Assembly: GCF_022834715.1 (NCBI RefSeq)
Contig: NZ_BQKC01000002.1
Location: forward strand, 62,001-126,000
Direction of reading: 5' to 3'
DNA from: Granulimonas faecalis
GTDB taxonomy: Bacteria > Actinomycetota > Coriobacteriia > Coriobacteriales > Atopobiaceae
DNA length: 64,000 nucleotides
The position numbers and the translations under genes are program-made. Below are positions 14,718-22,903 of the stretch, one piece after another. The notes under the pieces were generated by a model. The model had not been told where the DNA came from. It worked only from the letters and a program-made list of their open reading frames with translations, and made no database searches. Every line of letters starts with the position of its first letter. Position 1 is the stretch's first letter.

Positions 14718-15140
14718 GTGAGAACCATGGCCACGATCGAGAACGGCGCACCTGTTGCCACCTCGACATCCCTCGAGGACCGGATCCCTGTGAGGAACGG
14801 GGAGCTTCTCTTCTCCAAGGACCAGATCGTCACCGCGACGGATGCCACGAGAAACTTCAAGCGCGTCCGGGAGCAGGCCAAGAACCGTCCCCAGTTCATC
14901 CAGGGCAGGACGGGGGAGATCGAGGTCGCCGTCCTGGACTTCTCCATGCTCCAGGACCTCATGGCCCAGATAGAGGAGCTGCGGATGGAACGCTTCTACG
15001 ACGAGTGTGCCCAGCGCCTCGAGGATGTCGACGCAGGGCGCGACCAGGCCGTCCCCATCGAGGACGTTCTTGGCCGAGACTGGGAGCAAACCCTGACCAT
15101 GGCCGGTGGCGCCTTGACCGACGAGGACCTTTTCGAATGA
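14718..15140 (+). CDS. Phd/YefM-type antitoxin
   Basis: 140 residues. The GTG at 14718 is preferred over the ATG at 14727 because the aaggagg site (14702-14708) is nine bases from the GTG. The core VTATDATRNFKRVREQAKN followed by GEIEVAVLDFSMLQDLM is the Phd/YefM fold; the acidic C-terminal segment (LEDVDAGRDQAVPIEDVL) would wrap the toxin. Its stop overlaps the toxin start (ATGA). It should repress the palindrome-bearing promoter upstream. Confidence 0.85.
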   Translation: MRTMATIENGAPVATSTSLEDRIPVRNGELLFSKDQIVTATDATRNFKRVREQAKNRPQFIQGRTGEIEVAVLDFSMLQDLMAQIEELRMERFYDECAQRLEDVDAGRDQAVPIEDVLGRDWEQTLTMAGGALTDEDLFE

Positions 15141-15442
15141 GCGGGCGTTTCGCGATCGAGTTCCTTCCAGGGGCTGCCAAGGACTACGGCAAGCTCGACA
15201 ACTCCCAGCGCCTCATCGTCAACGCCGGGCTCGACAGGCTTCGCCACCGTGCCGACGAAGTGGGAAAGCCCCTGCGGGGTGGCCTGGCCCCATGTCGGGA
15301 GCTCAAATTCCGATCGGACAACCTGAGGCTCGTGTACAGAATCAGAAACGGCGTCGTAGAGGTGGTCGAGGTGGTGGCCATCGGCCCCAGGGACGGTGGC
15401 AGGGTGTTTCTCACGGCGGAGCGAAGGCTCAAGGGGCTATAG
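15137..15442 (+). CDS. RelE/ParE-type toxin
   Basis: 101 residues from an ATG overlapping the antitoxin stop. The RelE-superfamily layout is visible: FAIEFLPGAAKDYGKLD (first strand and helix), a second helix LIVNAGLDRLRH, then CRELKFRSDNLRLVYRI and VEVVEVVAIGPRDGGRVF. RelE-type proteins cut mRNA in the ribosome, ParE-type poison gyrase; which applies here cannot be read from sequence. The gene appears intact. Confidence 0.85.
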   Translation: MSGRFAIEFLPGAAKDYGKLDNSQRLIVNAGLDRLRHRADEVGKPLRGGLAPCRELKFRSDNLRLVYRIRNGVVEVVEVVAIGPRDGGRVFLTAERRLKGL

Positions 15443-15495
15443 ACCGCAAAACCCCTCCAGTACCTCTGCCCGTTCAAAGAGCGCCCCTCCGGTAC

Positions 15496-15546
15496 CGCGC
15501 GACCAAGGCCCTCCCGGCGCAGCCCCGGGAGGGCCTTGGTCGCGCG
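15496..15546. terminator. Perfect 22-bp inverted repeat after relE
   Basis: Arms 15496-15517 and 15525-15546 are exact complements around a 7-base loop. There is no T tract. The position just after the toxin and before the methyltransferase suggests a transcription barrier or transcript-stabilising hairpin. Confidence 0.6.
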
Positions 15547-15602
15547 GGGTCGTCCCCGCGCCGGAGGCGCGGGCGGCGGGGCCGCAGGGGAGAGGAGGAC
15601 CA

Positions 15603-16478
15603 ATGCCTGTCACCAAGACACCCCTGCGCTACCCCGACGGCAAGAGCCGGCTGTTCCCCCTCATGGCCCGCCTCCTCGCCGCCAACGGCCTCACGGGCGG
15701 CACCTGGGCGGAGCCCTTCTGCGGCGGGGCGGGCCTCTCCATGGCCCTCCTGCTCGAGGGCTGCGTGTCCCGGGTGGTGCTCGCCGACGCCGACCCGGCC
15801 GTGGCCGCCTTCTGGCAGGCCGTGAGGGAGCGCCCCGAGGACCTCTGCGCCTTCATCGGCCGGGTGGACCTGGACCTGGTCACGTGGCGAAGGTGCCACG
15901 ACCTCTGGGCCGGGGCCGCAGAGCCCTCCTTCGGGCTGGCCTGCGCCTGCCTGTTCCTGTCCCGGACGAATCGGGCGGGAATCCTGGGCGCGAGGCCCAT
16001 GGGGGGCATGGGCCAGACCGGTCCCTGGGCCCTGTCCGACCGCTTCAACCGGCAGGACCTCGAGGCGAAGGTGCGCTCCATCGCCGCCCTCGCCGACCGC
16101 ATCGAGGTGCGGTGGTGCGACGCGATCGACTTCATGGCCAAGGTCGCACCGACCCTCGGTCCCGATGCGGTCTGCTACCTCGACCCGCCCTACGTGGCCG
16201 CCGGCCCCGGTCTCTACCGCCGGAGCCTCTCCGAGGGCGACCACAGGGCCCTCGCGGAGGCCCTGGGGCGCCACAGGGGCCCATGGGCGCTCTCCTACGA
16301 CGCCTGCCCCCTGGTCGACGAGCTGTACGGGCCCTACGGGCCCATGAGCTTCCCTGCCACCTACACCGCCCAGAGGAAGAGGGCCGTCGAAGAGCGCCTC
16401 GTCCTCGCCGGCGGCCTCAGGGCCTTCAAGGACGGCCTCGGCAAGGCCTTCGTGGAGGACGCCGTCGCACCTCTCTGA
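15603..16478 (+). CDS. Dam-type adenine DNA methyltransferase (D12 class)
   Basis: 291 residues from ATG 15603 behind gagagg. The N-terminal KTPLRYPDGKSRL and EPFCGGAGLSMALL carry the SAM-binding motif I of the D12 class, and CYLDPPYVAAG (about residue 192) is the catalytic DPPY. Such solitary methyltransferases modify adenine in short sites (GATC for Dam) and on mobile elements mainly protect against host restriction. There is no cognate endonuclease beside it, so it is an orphan methylase. Target site unknown. Confidence 0.88.
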   Translation: MPVTKTPLRYPDGKSRLFPLMARLLAANGLTGGTWAEPFCGGAGLSMALLLEGCVSRVVLADADPAVAAFWQAVRERPEDLCAFIGRVDLDLVTWRRCHDLWAGAAEPSFGLACACLFLSRTNRAGILGARPMGGMGQTGPWALSDRFNRQDLEAKVRSIAALADRIEVRWCDAIDFMAKVAPTLGPDAVCYLDPPYVAAGPGLYRRSLSEGDHRALAEALGRHRGPWALSYDACPLVDELYGPYGPMSFPATYTAQRKRAVEERLVLAGGLRAFKDGLGKAFVEDAVAPL

Positions 16479-16487
16479 CAGCCCCCC

Positions 16488-17432
16488 TCACACCCTCCTG
16501 AGGCACCTCATGAGGGCCCCCTCGAGGAGGTCGGCACGCCCCCCGGCGTCGGCCCTCCGGCGGCGCCCCCGGGTGACCTCGGTCACGGTCCCGGCGGAGA
16601 CATCGCAGACCGTGAGGCCCCATCCGGAGGGTCTCGCCGACGCCGCGTCGGGCGCTTCCGCGGCGTCTACGCAGAGCCACGCGAAATCCACCCCGGCAGG
16701 GGCCTTGGGCACCACCGCCGACGGGGACCCGGGGTCGGCCACGGCGGCGAACCACAGGAGGTCGATCCCCGCAGGGGTGCCGTCGAGGTCTTCCAGGGTG
16801 GCCTGTCTGAGGCAGTCTGTGGCCACGAGGGTTGACGCCGAGTGCCTGCCGGAGGTCTCCGGGAAGGCCTGCCAGAGGAACCTTCGGGAGGGGTCGGAAG
16901 ACGTCGCGCCGAGGGCCTCCGGCGAGAGGGCCCAGAGCAGCTCCTCGGGCAGGTGCCCAGAAGGCGCCGAGGTGTCCGCCCGGGGGCGCCCGCGGTCCCT
17001 CAGGCCGGCCCCGGCGGCCGCCATCCGGCGGACCTCCGAAAGCGTCGTGTCGCCTGAGACGAGGGAGCCCATGAGGCGGTCGAAGGCCTCGGGGCGCCCG
17101 GCGGAGACCCTTCGGGCCTCCGCCACGGCGGTGGCCGAGACCGGGGCTGCCGAGAGCTCAGGGCAGGGCCTGCCGGCGGCCAGGGACCGCTCCCGGAAGG
17201 CCTCGTAGGAGCGCCCGGCGGCAAGGACCCGGTTGAGGTAGTTCACGGACACCCTCGACCTGTCCCCGAAGGACCTCATCCAGGAGGCGAGGGAGCGGTA
17301 GGAGTCGAGCCAGAGGCGCTCCTCGGCCACCTCCGACACCAGGCGGTAGACACGGGTCCACCCCATGGAGGCGTCCGACAGGCTCCCCTCGATCTCGCGC
17401 TCCACCTCGCGGAGCCTCTCCAACCGACCCAT
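16488..17432 (-). CDS. Probable DNA-binding plasmid-maintenance regulator
   Basis: 314 residues; the ATG at 17432 has gaggtg upstream and sits just below a perfect palindrome. The N-terminus (RLVSEVAEERLWLDSYRSLA, then FGDRSRVSVNYLNRVLAAGR) looks like a helix-turn-helix core. The middle is alanine/arginine-rich and the C-terminal 90 residues are duplicated as a fragment at 14336-14599. A partition or copy-control role is inferred from the palindrome and its place near the iteron-like repeats. No named family was recognised. It converges on the methyltransferase gene. Confidence 0.55.
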   Translation of the reverse strand: MGRLERLREVEREIEGSLSDASMGWTRVYRLVSEVAEERLWLDSYRSLASWMRSFGDRSRVSVNYLNRVLAAGRSYEAFRERSLAAGRPCPELSAAPVSATAVAEARRVSAGRPEAFDRLMGSLVSGDTTLSEVRRMAAAGAGLRDRGRPRADTSAPSGHLPEELLWALSPEALGATSSDPSRRFLWQAFPETSGRHSASTLVATDCLRQATLEDLDGTPAGIDLLWFAAVADPGSPSAVVPKAPAGVDFAWLCVDAAEAPDAASARPSGWGLTVCDVSAGTVTEVTRGRRRRADAGGRADLLEGALMRCLRRV

Positions 17433-17444
17433 GGCACCTCCAGA

Positions 17445-17466
17445 AAATATCACCCGGGTGATATTT
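17445..17466 (-). promoter_or_regulatory. Perfect 22-bp palindrome (operator)
   Basis: Aaatatcaccc followed by its exact complement gggtgatattt, 13 bases before the ATG of the 16488-17432 gene, in an AT-rich island. Bound protein here would block initiation, so autoregulation by the gene product is the simplest reading. Confidence 0.7.
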
Positions 17467-17604
17467 ATCCCCACAGTGATCATACACCGGGATCGCCGAG
17501 GGACCCGCGCCGGGGAGGCGCGGGCGGCAGGGGGCGCGAGCGGTACGGGGTGAGGCCCCGGCACCGCGGCCAAGGAAGTAAAGAAACAACGTAGAGGAGA
17601 CGCC

Positions 17605-17970
17605 ATGGCGAACACCGATGAGACCCGCCCGATCCCCATCGTCATCGACTTCCTGGGTGAACCCACGGAGCTCTACCTGACGGTGGAGGAGTATTACTTC
17701 GGAGGAACCTACGTCGGTGCCGTGGAGGCGGATACCGGGGAGCCCTTCTGCGACGTCACCGTGAACCTCGGCGGGATGCCCGATGTGGACGGCGCCATGG
17801 CCTTCATCGACACCAACGGCTGTCCCAAAGCGCTCCGGGAGCGCCTCAGGGAGCTCGGGCTGTATCGCCCCACGGGCATCGAGGAGAAGAGCGGCTTCTG
17901 CACCTACCCCCTGGTCCGGCTGGACCTGAAGGCCATGGGGCCTTACGCCGTCCGTGAGGAGGTTCTCTGA
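17605..17970 (+). CDS. DUF4313 family protein
   Basis: 121 residues, ATG 17605. It carries the family landmarks in order: LYLTVEEYYFGGTYVGAV, EPFCDVTVNLGG, FIDTNGCPKALRE, and SGFCTYPLVRLDL. DUF4313 proteins are common on conjugative and other mobile elements of gut Actinomycetota and Firmicutes; their biochemical role is not established. It is followed 68 bases later by the HD-domain gene and may share its promoter. Confidence 0.85.
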   Translation: MANTDETRPIPIVIDFLGEPTELYLTVEEYYFGGTYVGAVEADTGEPFCDVTVNLGGMPDVDGAMAFIDTNGCPKALRERLRELGLYRPTGIEEKSGFCTYPLVRLDLKAMGPYAVREEVL

Positions 17971-18038
17971 CATCAGAAACGCTAGGATTTCCCGGATGGG
18001 TTGAAAACCTGCACGTTCAGATCTCGAGAGGGGGTCCC

Positions 18039-18467
18039 ATGAACGACATCGCCCCGGCAGACGGTCGTGCCTTCGCCGAGAGGCACCTCCCACCCGACGC
18101 CTACGAACACTCCCTGAGGGTCGCCGAAAGGGCAGAGAGGAAGATCTCCCTAGACTCCGCCGACAGGACCCCCGTCGCCATCGCCTTGCTCCACGACGTG
18201 GTGGAGGACGGGGACGTCACCCTAGGGGACGTGCGTGAGGCCTTCGGGGAACGGGTGGCCGACGCCGTGGGGTGCCTCACGAGGCGACCCGGCGAGCCCT
18301 ACGACGCCTACATCGGGCGCGTCATGACGAACCCCGATGCCGCGGCCGTCAAGGCCTGCGACCTGGAGGATCACCTGGCGAGCCCCGCCACGGCACCCTC
18401 GGCCTCCTACCTGAGGCGCTGCGAGAGGGCCCTGGGAAGGCTCAGGAATACCGCCCTGGGGTTTTGA
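18039..18467 (+). CDS. Small HD-domain hydrolase (SpoT/MESH1-like)
   Basis: 142 residues, ATG 18039 with gagaggggg upstream. The HD-domain metal site is visible: YEHSLRVAE (first His), ALLHDVVEDGDVTLGDV (HD plus ED), and a later aspartate in VKACDLEDHL. This is the pattern of the (p)ppGpp hydrolase half of SpoT and of small alarmone hydrolases. A synthetase domain is absent. On a mobile element it might lower alarmone levels or counter alarmone-type toxins; this is inference. Confidence 0.75.
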   Translation: MNDIAPADGRAFAERHLPPDAYEHSLRVAERAERKISLDSADRTPVAIALLHDVVEDGDVTLGDVREAFGERVADAVGCLTRRPGEPYDAYIGRVMTNPDAAAVKACDLEDHLASPATAPSASYLRRCERALGRLRNTALGF

Positions 18468-18525
18468 GACGCCATGACAGTGCCCGCAGCGCGCCCGGAA
18501 GGGACCGCCGGAGGCATCCGCAGTT

Positions 18526-18562
18526 GGGGCCGGAGGGGACCTTCCTTTCGGCCCCTTCGTTT
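18526..18562 (+). terminator. Terminator after the HD-domain gene
   Basis: Arms GGGGCCG (18526-18532) and CGGCCCC (18549-18555) followed by ttcgttt. Confidence 0.6.
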
Positions 18563-18592
18563 AACCAACGAAGATGATTTGGAGGTACGCCC

Positions 18593-19078
18593 ATGGGAAC
18601 CGAACTCGTCGCCGTCGACTGCACCATCCTCGGCGAGACCCACCGCATCGTCGTCTGCCCGAGGGTCCAGGCGTCGCGCCTGGAGGGCCCCTTCGACTGC
18701 ATCCTCATGACCGGCCCGGACTCCGACCCCATCGAGGTGCCCGCGGGCGCCGCCCGCCACCTGGAGCTCCTGTTCGACGACGTGGAGGACGGGGAGCGCG
18801 CCTCCTGGGGCCGTCCCCTGGAGCCCATGGGGAAGGACCAGGCGAGGGCCGTGGCCGACTTCGTCTGGGACGGTGCCTTGGCCATGGACCTCGCTGGCCT
18901 CATCGTCGTGGCCTGCGACGGCGGCATCAGCCGCAGCGCCGGGGTGGCCGCCGGCATCCTCGCGGCCACCGGCAACGACGACTCCGAGATCTTCCGAAGG
19001 AAGTGCCCGAACTCGACCTGCCGGCGTCTCGTCATGGGGGCCGTGGCGGAGCGCCTCGAGGACGACCGGAACCTGTGA
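18593..19078 (+). CDS. Protein-phosphatase-like (Cys-X5-Arg) protein
   Basis: 161 residues, ATG 18593 behind ttggagg. The segment LIVVACDGGISRSAGVAAG (about residues 103-121) matches the Cys-X5-Arg-Ser signature loop of tyrosine and dual-specificity phosphatases, although the usual His before Cys is Ala. The preceding helix (DQARAVADFVWDGAL) and following helix fit the fold. Small phosphatases of this type occur on phages and plasmids of gut bacteria. Substrate unknown; activity plausible because Cys and Arg are present. Confidence 0.65.
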   Translation: MGTELVAVDCTILGETHRIVVCPRVQASRLEGPFDCILMTGPDSDPIEVPAGAARHLELLFDDVEDGERASWGRPLEPMGKDQARAVADFVWDGALAMDLAGLIVVACDGGISRSAGVAAGILAATGNDDSEIFRRKCPNSTCRRLVMGAVAERLEDDRNL

Positions 19079-19274
19079 AACACGGTCTCGGAGGCCATGG
19101 CCACGGCATCCCTTTCCGAGGGGGAGCTCGGGGAGCCCTGCGGGCCCCTCGACCAGGGTGTGGCCCGTCTCTACCGGCATTGCGCTGCCAAACCGCCAGG
19201 AATCTAGCGCCTCTGGTAGAATAATCCCAGATAAGTGCAACGCTACCGCTAAGAAACCAGCGATTCTGGAGCCC

Positions 19275-19589
19275 ATGATGGCCACACCGCTCGAGATCAT
19301 ATCCGGAACGGCGACGCCCAGGAGGACCCTCGAGGCCCTCGGCTCCCGTGTCCGGGCACGGCGGTCCGCCCTCGGCCTCACCCAGGAGCAGCTGGCGGAG
19401 CGCAGCGGCGTCTCGGTGGCCACTCTGCGGAACCTCGAGCACCGCGGCAGGGCCACCCTGAAGACGGTCGTGGAGGTGGCCCGGGCCCTGGGCTGCGACA
19501 GCGACCTGGACGCCCTGTTCGCCAAGCCCGCGTACCGGACCATTGAGGAGGTGGTCGCCGATGGCACGGAGGGGAAACCCCGTCGCTGA
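19275..19589 (+). CDS. hipB: HipB-like antitoxin, module 1
   Basis: 104 residues from ATG 19275. Helix-turn-helix of the Xre type: LGSRVRARRSALGLTQEQLA, then RSGVSVATLRNLEH. The last part (LDALFAKPAYRTIEEVV) would contact the kinase. It overlaps hipA1 by 29 bases. A -10-like tagaat lies at 19216-19221, in an AT-richer stretch with short inverted repeats that may be its operator. Confidence 0.85.
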   Translation: MMATPLEIISGTATPRRTLEALGSRVRARRSALGLTQEQLAERSGVSVATLRNLEHRGRATLKTVVEVARALGCDSDLDALFAKPAYRTIEEVVADGTEGKPRR

Positions 19590-20721
19590 GGCCCCGAAGA
19601 CCGTTTCCGTCTCCCTGGAGGGGTCGCGGGTCGGTACGGCGGCCATGACACCCGACGGCCTCATGGCCTTCTCGTACGCCCCCTCCTGGATCGAGGAGGG
19701 GTTCTCGATCAGCCCCTTCAGCCTCCCGCTGGCCCCGGGGGTCCGGGTCGCCCCGCCGGACCCCCTGGAAGGCGTGTTCGGTGTCATCGACGACGCGATG
19801 CCGGACGGGTGGGGGAGGCTCCTGCTGGACAGGTCCCTGAGGATGCAGGGCGTGGACCCGAGGTCCGTCGGGGTGCTCGAGAGGCTCTGCCTCGTGGGCG
19901 ACGGCGCCATGGGGGCCCTCTCGTTCGAACCGAGCCGGGAGTTGGCCGACACCATGGTCGCCGACATCGGCGACCTCGACCGCTTCCTGGGGGAGTGCCG
20001 CCGGATCCTCGACGACGAGCCCCTGGAGGACCCGGCCGACGTCGACAGGCTCAGGGCCCTCGCCGGCTCCTCCGGGGGCGCCCGACCCAAGGCCCTCGTC
20101 TCCATCGAAGGCGACCCGTGGATCGTCAAGTTCCCCACGGGGCAGGACGGACCGTCTGCGGGGGTCGAGGAGTATGCCTATATGGCCTGTGCCGCGGAAT
20201 GTGGTCTGGACGTCCCCGAGACGCGCCTGCTCCCGTCGGAGGTGTGCCCCGGTTATTTCGCGGTCCGCCGTTTCGACCGCACGCCCGGTGGGGGACGGGT
20301 CCACATGGTGAGCGCCGGCGGCCTTCTCGAGGTCTCCCACCGGATCCCTGTCCTCGACTACGAGAACCTGTTCCAGCTGACCGACGCCCTCCGGTGCCCG
20401 GCGGGGGACCGCCTGCGGCTCTTCCGCCTGATGTGCTTCAACGTGTTCTCGGGAAACCTCGACGACCACGCGAAGAACTTCTCGTACCTGTGCCGCGAAG
20501 GTGCCTGGGAGCTGGCACCCGCCTACGACCTCACCCCCTCATGGAGGGCCTACGGCACCCAGGAGAGGGCCTGCACGGTGGCCGGGAAGGGCTCGGGAAT
20601 CACCGTGTCCGACCTCGTGTCCGTGGCGGAGCCCTTCGACGTCCCTTGCGGCGACCTCGCTGCCGAGGCGGAGGCGATCCGGAGGGCGGTCCGGACGCTC
20701 AGGGGGACCGTCGGGTCCTAG
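19561..20721 (+). CDS. hipA: HipA-like serine/threonine kinase toxin, module 1
   Basis: 386 residues from an ATG inside the end of hipB. Landmarks: N-terminal HipA domain with GVFGVIDDAMPDGWGRLLLD; phosphorylation/activation loop SSGGARPKALV (about 177-187); kinase core NLDDHAKNFSYL (about 306-317) with the catalytic Asp and metal-binding Asn; and APAYDLTPS with the second metal Asp. HipA kinases phosphorylate aminoacyl-tRNA synthetases and induce dormancy. The frame is uninterrupted, so this module should be functional, unlike module 2. Confidence 0.9.
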   Translation: MARRGNPVAEAPKTVSVSLEGSRVGTAAMTPDGLMAFSYAPSWIEEGFSISPFSLPLAPGVRVAPPDPLEGVFGVIDDAMPDGWGRLLLDRSLRMQGVDPRSVGVLERLCLVGDGAMGALSFEPSRELADTMVADIGDLDRFLGECRRILDDEPLEDPADVDRLRALAGSSGGARPKALVSIEGDPWIVKFPTGQDGPSAGVEEYAYMACAAECGLDVPETRLLPSEVCPGYFAVRRFDRTPGGGRVHMVSAGGLLEVSHRIPVLDYENLFQLTDALRCPAGDRLRLFRLMCFNVFSGNLDDHAKNFSYLCREGAWELAPAYDLTPSWRAYGTQERACTVAGKGSGITVSDLVSVAEPFDVPCGDLAAEAEAIRRAVRTLRGTVGS

Positions 20722-20750
20722 ACAGCGAAGCAGACGACGGGCGCTCCCCC

Positions 20751-20787
20751 GAAGGGCCCCGGGATTATCTCCCGGGGCCCTTCTTTC
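20751..20787 (+). terminator. Terminator after hipA1
   Basis: A perfect 14-bp stem (gaagggccccggga / tcccggggcccttc) around ttatc, followed by tttc. Confidence 0.85.
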
Positions 20788-20810
20788 GCTGCAGGCCGCC
20801 GGCCCCTCCC

Positions 20811-20872
20811 TTGATGCCCCTCCCGATGTGCAATATCATGCCCATGGAGACTTGTGCATGATATTGCACATC
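20811..20872 (+). promoter_or_regulatory. Promoter and perfect 17-bp operator of HipBA module 2
   Basis: -35 TTGATG (20811-20816), 17 bases, -10 TATCAT (20834-20839). The arms of a perfect 17-bp inverted repeat lie at 20825-20841 and 20856-20872, so the left arm covers the -10. This is the expected layout for HipB repression. Confidence 0.8.
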
Positions 20873-20893
20873 CACCACGGACGGAGGTGTCCC

Positions 20894-21217
20894 ATGGCCT
20901 TCAGATTGGCCCTGGCGATAGGGCTCGCCGTGAGGGAGGCCAGGGAGGAGCAGGGCCTCACCCAGGCCCGGCTGGCCGAGCTCGCCGGCGTCTCCCGTCG
21001 GCGCATCCTCGACCTCGAGGCGGGCCGGGCGGACGGGATGGCGATGGACAAGGCCGACCGCATCCTCAAGGCCCTGGGGCTCGCCGTGACCGTCGGGGCC
21101 GACGAAGGAGGACCTGCGGGCCCCTCCATCCAGGAGCTTCACGCCCGACGGCAGCAGGCACGCAGCGAGGCGATCGCCAGGATGCTCGAGGCGTCCGAGA
21201 AGGGGGCGCCATGGTAG
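20894..21217 (+). CDS. HipB-like antitoxin, module 2
   Basis: 107 residues, ATG 20894 with ggaggtg upstream. Xre-type helix-turn-helix: LAVREAREEQGLTQARLAEL, then AGVSRRRILDLEAGR. The C-terminal tail (LHARRQQARSEAIARMLE) is basic and helical. The stop overlaps the hipA2 start (ATGGTAG). It should bind the 17-bp inverted repeat just upstream. Confidence 0.85.
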   Translation: MAFRLALAIGLAVREAREEQGLTQARLAELAGVSRRRILDLEAGRADGMAMDKADRILKALGLAVTVGADEGGPAGPSIQELHARRQQARSEAIARMLEASEKGAPW

Positions 21218-22462
21218 CCAAGGCCCTCACTGCATGGCTCTACGGCACCCCCACGGCCGTCGTGGACCGCGACGGGCACGGCTTCATGAGACTCCGGTAC
21301 GCCCCGGGATACGACGGCGTGCCGCTTTCGGTGCGTCTGCCCGTAAGGACGCCGCCTTACCTCGAGAAGGACCTAAAACCCTTCCTTGCCGGGCTCTTGC
21401 CGGACGACCGGGGGGGCAAGGGCGGCCACGGGCGAGGGCGAGGGGGTCGGCCCCGGAAACGTCATGGGGCTCCTGTCCCTCATGGGAAGGGACTGCCCGG
21501 AGGCCGTCTCCTTCCTCGGCGTGGGCGAGGACCCGGTTCCGAGGGCGTCCGACTACGTCGAGGTCGACGAGGGCGTTCTGGGACTCCGTCTCTCCGAGCT
21601 CATGGACAGGGGCGAGGCGTCCTGGCAGGCGAGGGCGGAGCACTGGTCCCTCGGGGGGGGGTTCCAGCCGAAAATCGCCCTCGCCTGCTTCGACGGACGC
21701 TGGTACTCCTGCGAGGGCGACGCGGCCACGACCCACATCCTTAAGCCGGGAATCAAGGGCAGGGCCTTCCAGTCCCTGGTCGAGCACGTGACCATGAGGG
21801 CATGCGCCCTCATGGGTGTCGAGGTCGCGAACACCGAGTACCTCGACGGGCTCGGTGCCGTCTGCATCGAGAGGTTCGACCGGGTCGTCCGGAGGCCCTT
21901 CGATGTCGTCCGGATCCACCAGGAGGACTTCTGCCAGGCGTGCGGGATCCTGCCGGAGAACAAGTACACGGAGAACCGGGGCCCCGTGGCCCCGGACATC
22001 GCTGCCGCCATAGACCGGTTCATTGATGACCCGGACACGGACAAGAAGGCCTTCTTCCTCATGGTCGTCGCGAACCACCTGCTGGGGGCACCCGACGGTC
22101 ACGCCAAGAACTTCTCCCTCCTGGAGTATCCCGACGGAGGGGTTCGCCTGGCCCCGATGTACGACTGCGCGTCCGGGCTTCCCTACGACGGCCCGAGGGA
22201 CCGCAGGGTCGCCATGGGCATAGGGGGCGTGAGCGCGGTGGGACGCCTGGGCATCGGGGCGGTGACGCGTATGGCCAAGGCGTGCGACCTGAACGGCGAC
22301 TGGTGCGTCGCGAAGGTGTCCGACCTCTCGAAGGGGCTCCCCGATGCCGTCGCAACGGCCCTGAACGAGGTCTCCGGTGTGAGCGGGGCCGAGGAGCTTC
22401 GCATCCGCCTCTTGGACCCGGTCGCATTCGTGTGCGAGGCCACACTGGCGAGACTTCGCTAG
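21211..22462 (+). pseudogene. HipA-like kinase toxin, module 2, broken by a one-base frameshift
   Basis: Two frames together give one complete HipA. Frame one runs from ATG 21211 (LYGTPTAVVDRDGHGFMRL ... LKPFLAGLLPDD) to a run of seven G at 21410-21416. The other frame continues (ATGEGEGVGPGNVMGLLSLM ...) to the TAG at 22460-22462. One G too many explains the break. Downstream, the kinase motifs APDGHAKNFSLL and APMYDCASGL are intact. As written only about 80 residues are made. Sequencing error, decay or phase variation are all possible. Confidence 0.8.
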
Positions 22463-22490
22463 GACCGGCTTCAATGTGCAACATCCTGCA

Positions 22491-22526
22491 CAATCGTGTA
22501 AGTTACGCCGATAACTTACACGATTG
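22491..22526. promoter_or_regulatory. Perfect 15-bp inverted repeat without an adjacent partner gene
   Basis: Arms 22491-22505 (caatcgtgtaagtta) and 22512-22526 are exact complements around 6 bases. It resembles a toxin-antitoxin operator like the one at 20825-20872 but differs in sequence, and no regulator gene follows. The last 25 bases before it (atgtgcaacatcctgcaca) partly resemble the hipBA2 operator. Confidence 0.6.
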
Positions 22527-22680
22527 CCGAGAAAGGTGGACGAAAGTCCCCCCCCCTTGCGGGCAGGGGAGGCGGGTCTGCCGCTCCGAGCTCGGCCCCC
22601 TGTCCGTGTCCCACCCGGCCGGGGGCCGTCCCTAGGCCGCCCCGCGGGACACCCGAACCAAGACATACGAAAAGGCACCC

Positions 22681-22715
22681 CGAGGGGCCCTGGGAAGAGA
22701 ATCCCGGGGCCCCTC
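22681..22715. terminator. Bidirectional terminator-like hairpin
   Basis: cgaggggccctggga and tcccggggcccctcg form a nearly perfect stem. It is the only clear structure in the 22463-22903 intergenic stretch besides the inverted repeat at 22491. I see no gene there. Confidence 0.6.
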
Positions 22716-22903
22716 GCCGATGTCGCCTGCGGCCTCGGCCTCGACGGGGCCTGGATGGCCGGGCCGGTCGACGCCCCGGCCTCCCTGGCCCATCCTCGCC
22801 TCTCTCGCCCCGGCACCGGCAAGGGTCGCGCGCAAAGGCGCGCCCGGCAGTGCCCGCGGGGGCGGCCCACAGTGGGTGCGCCCGAGACGAGAGGGGGCAT
22901 CCC

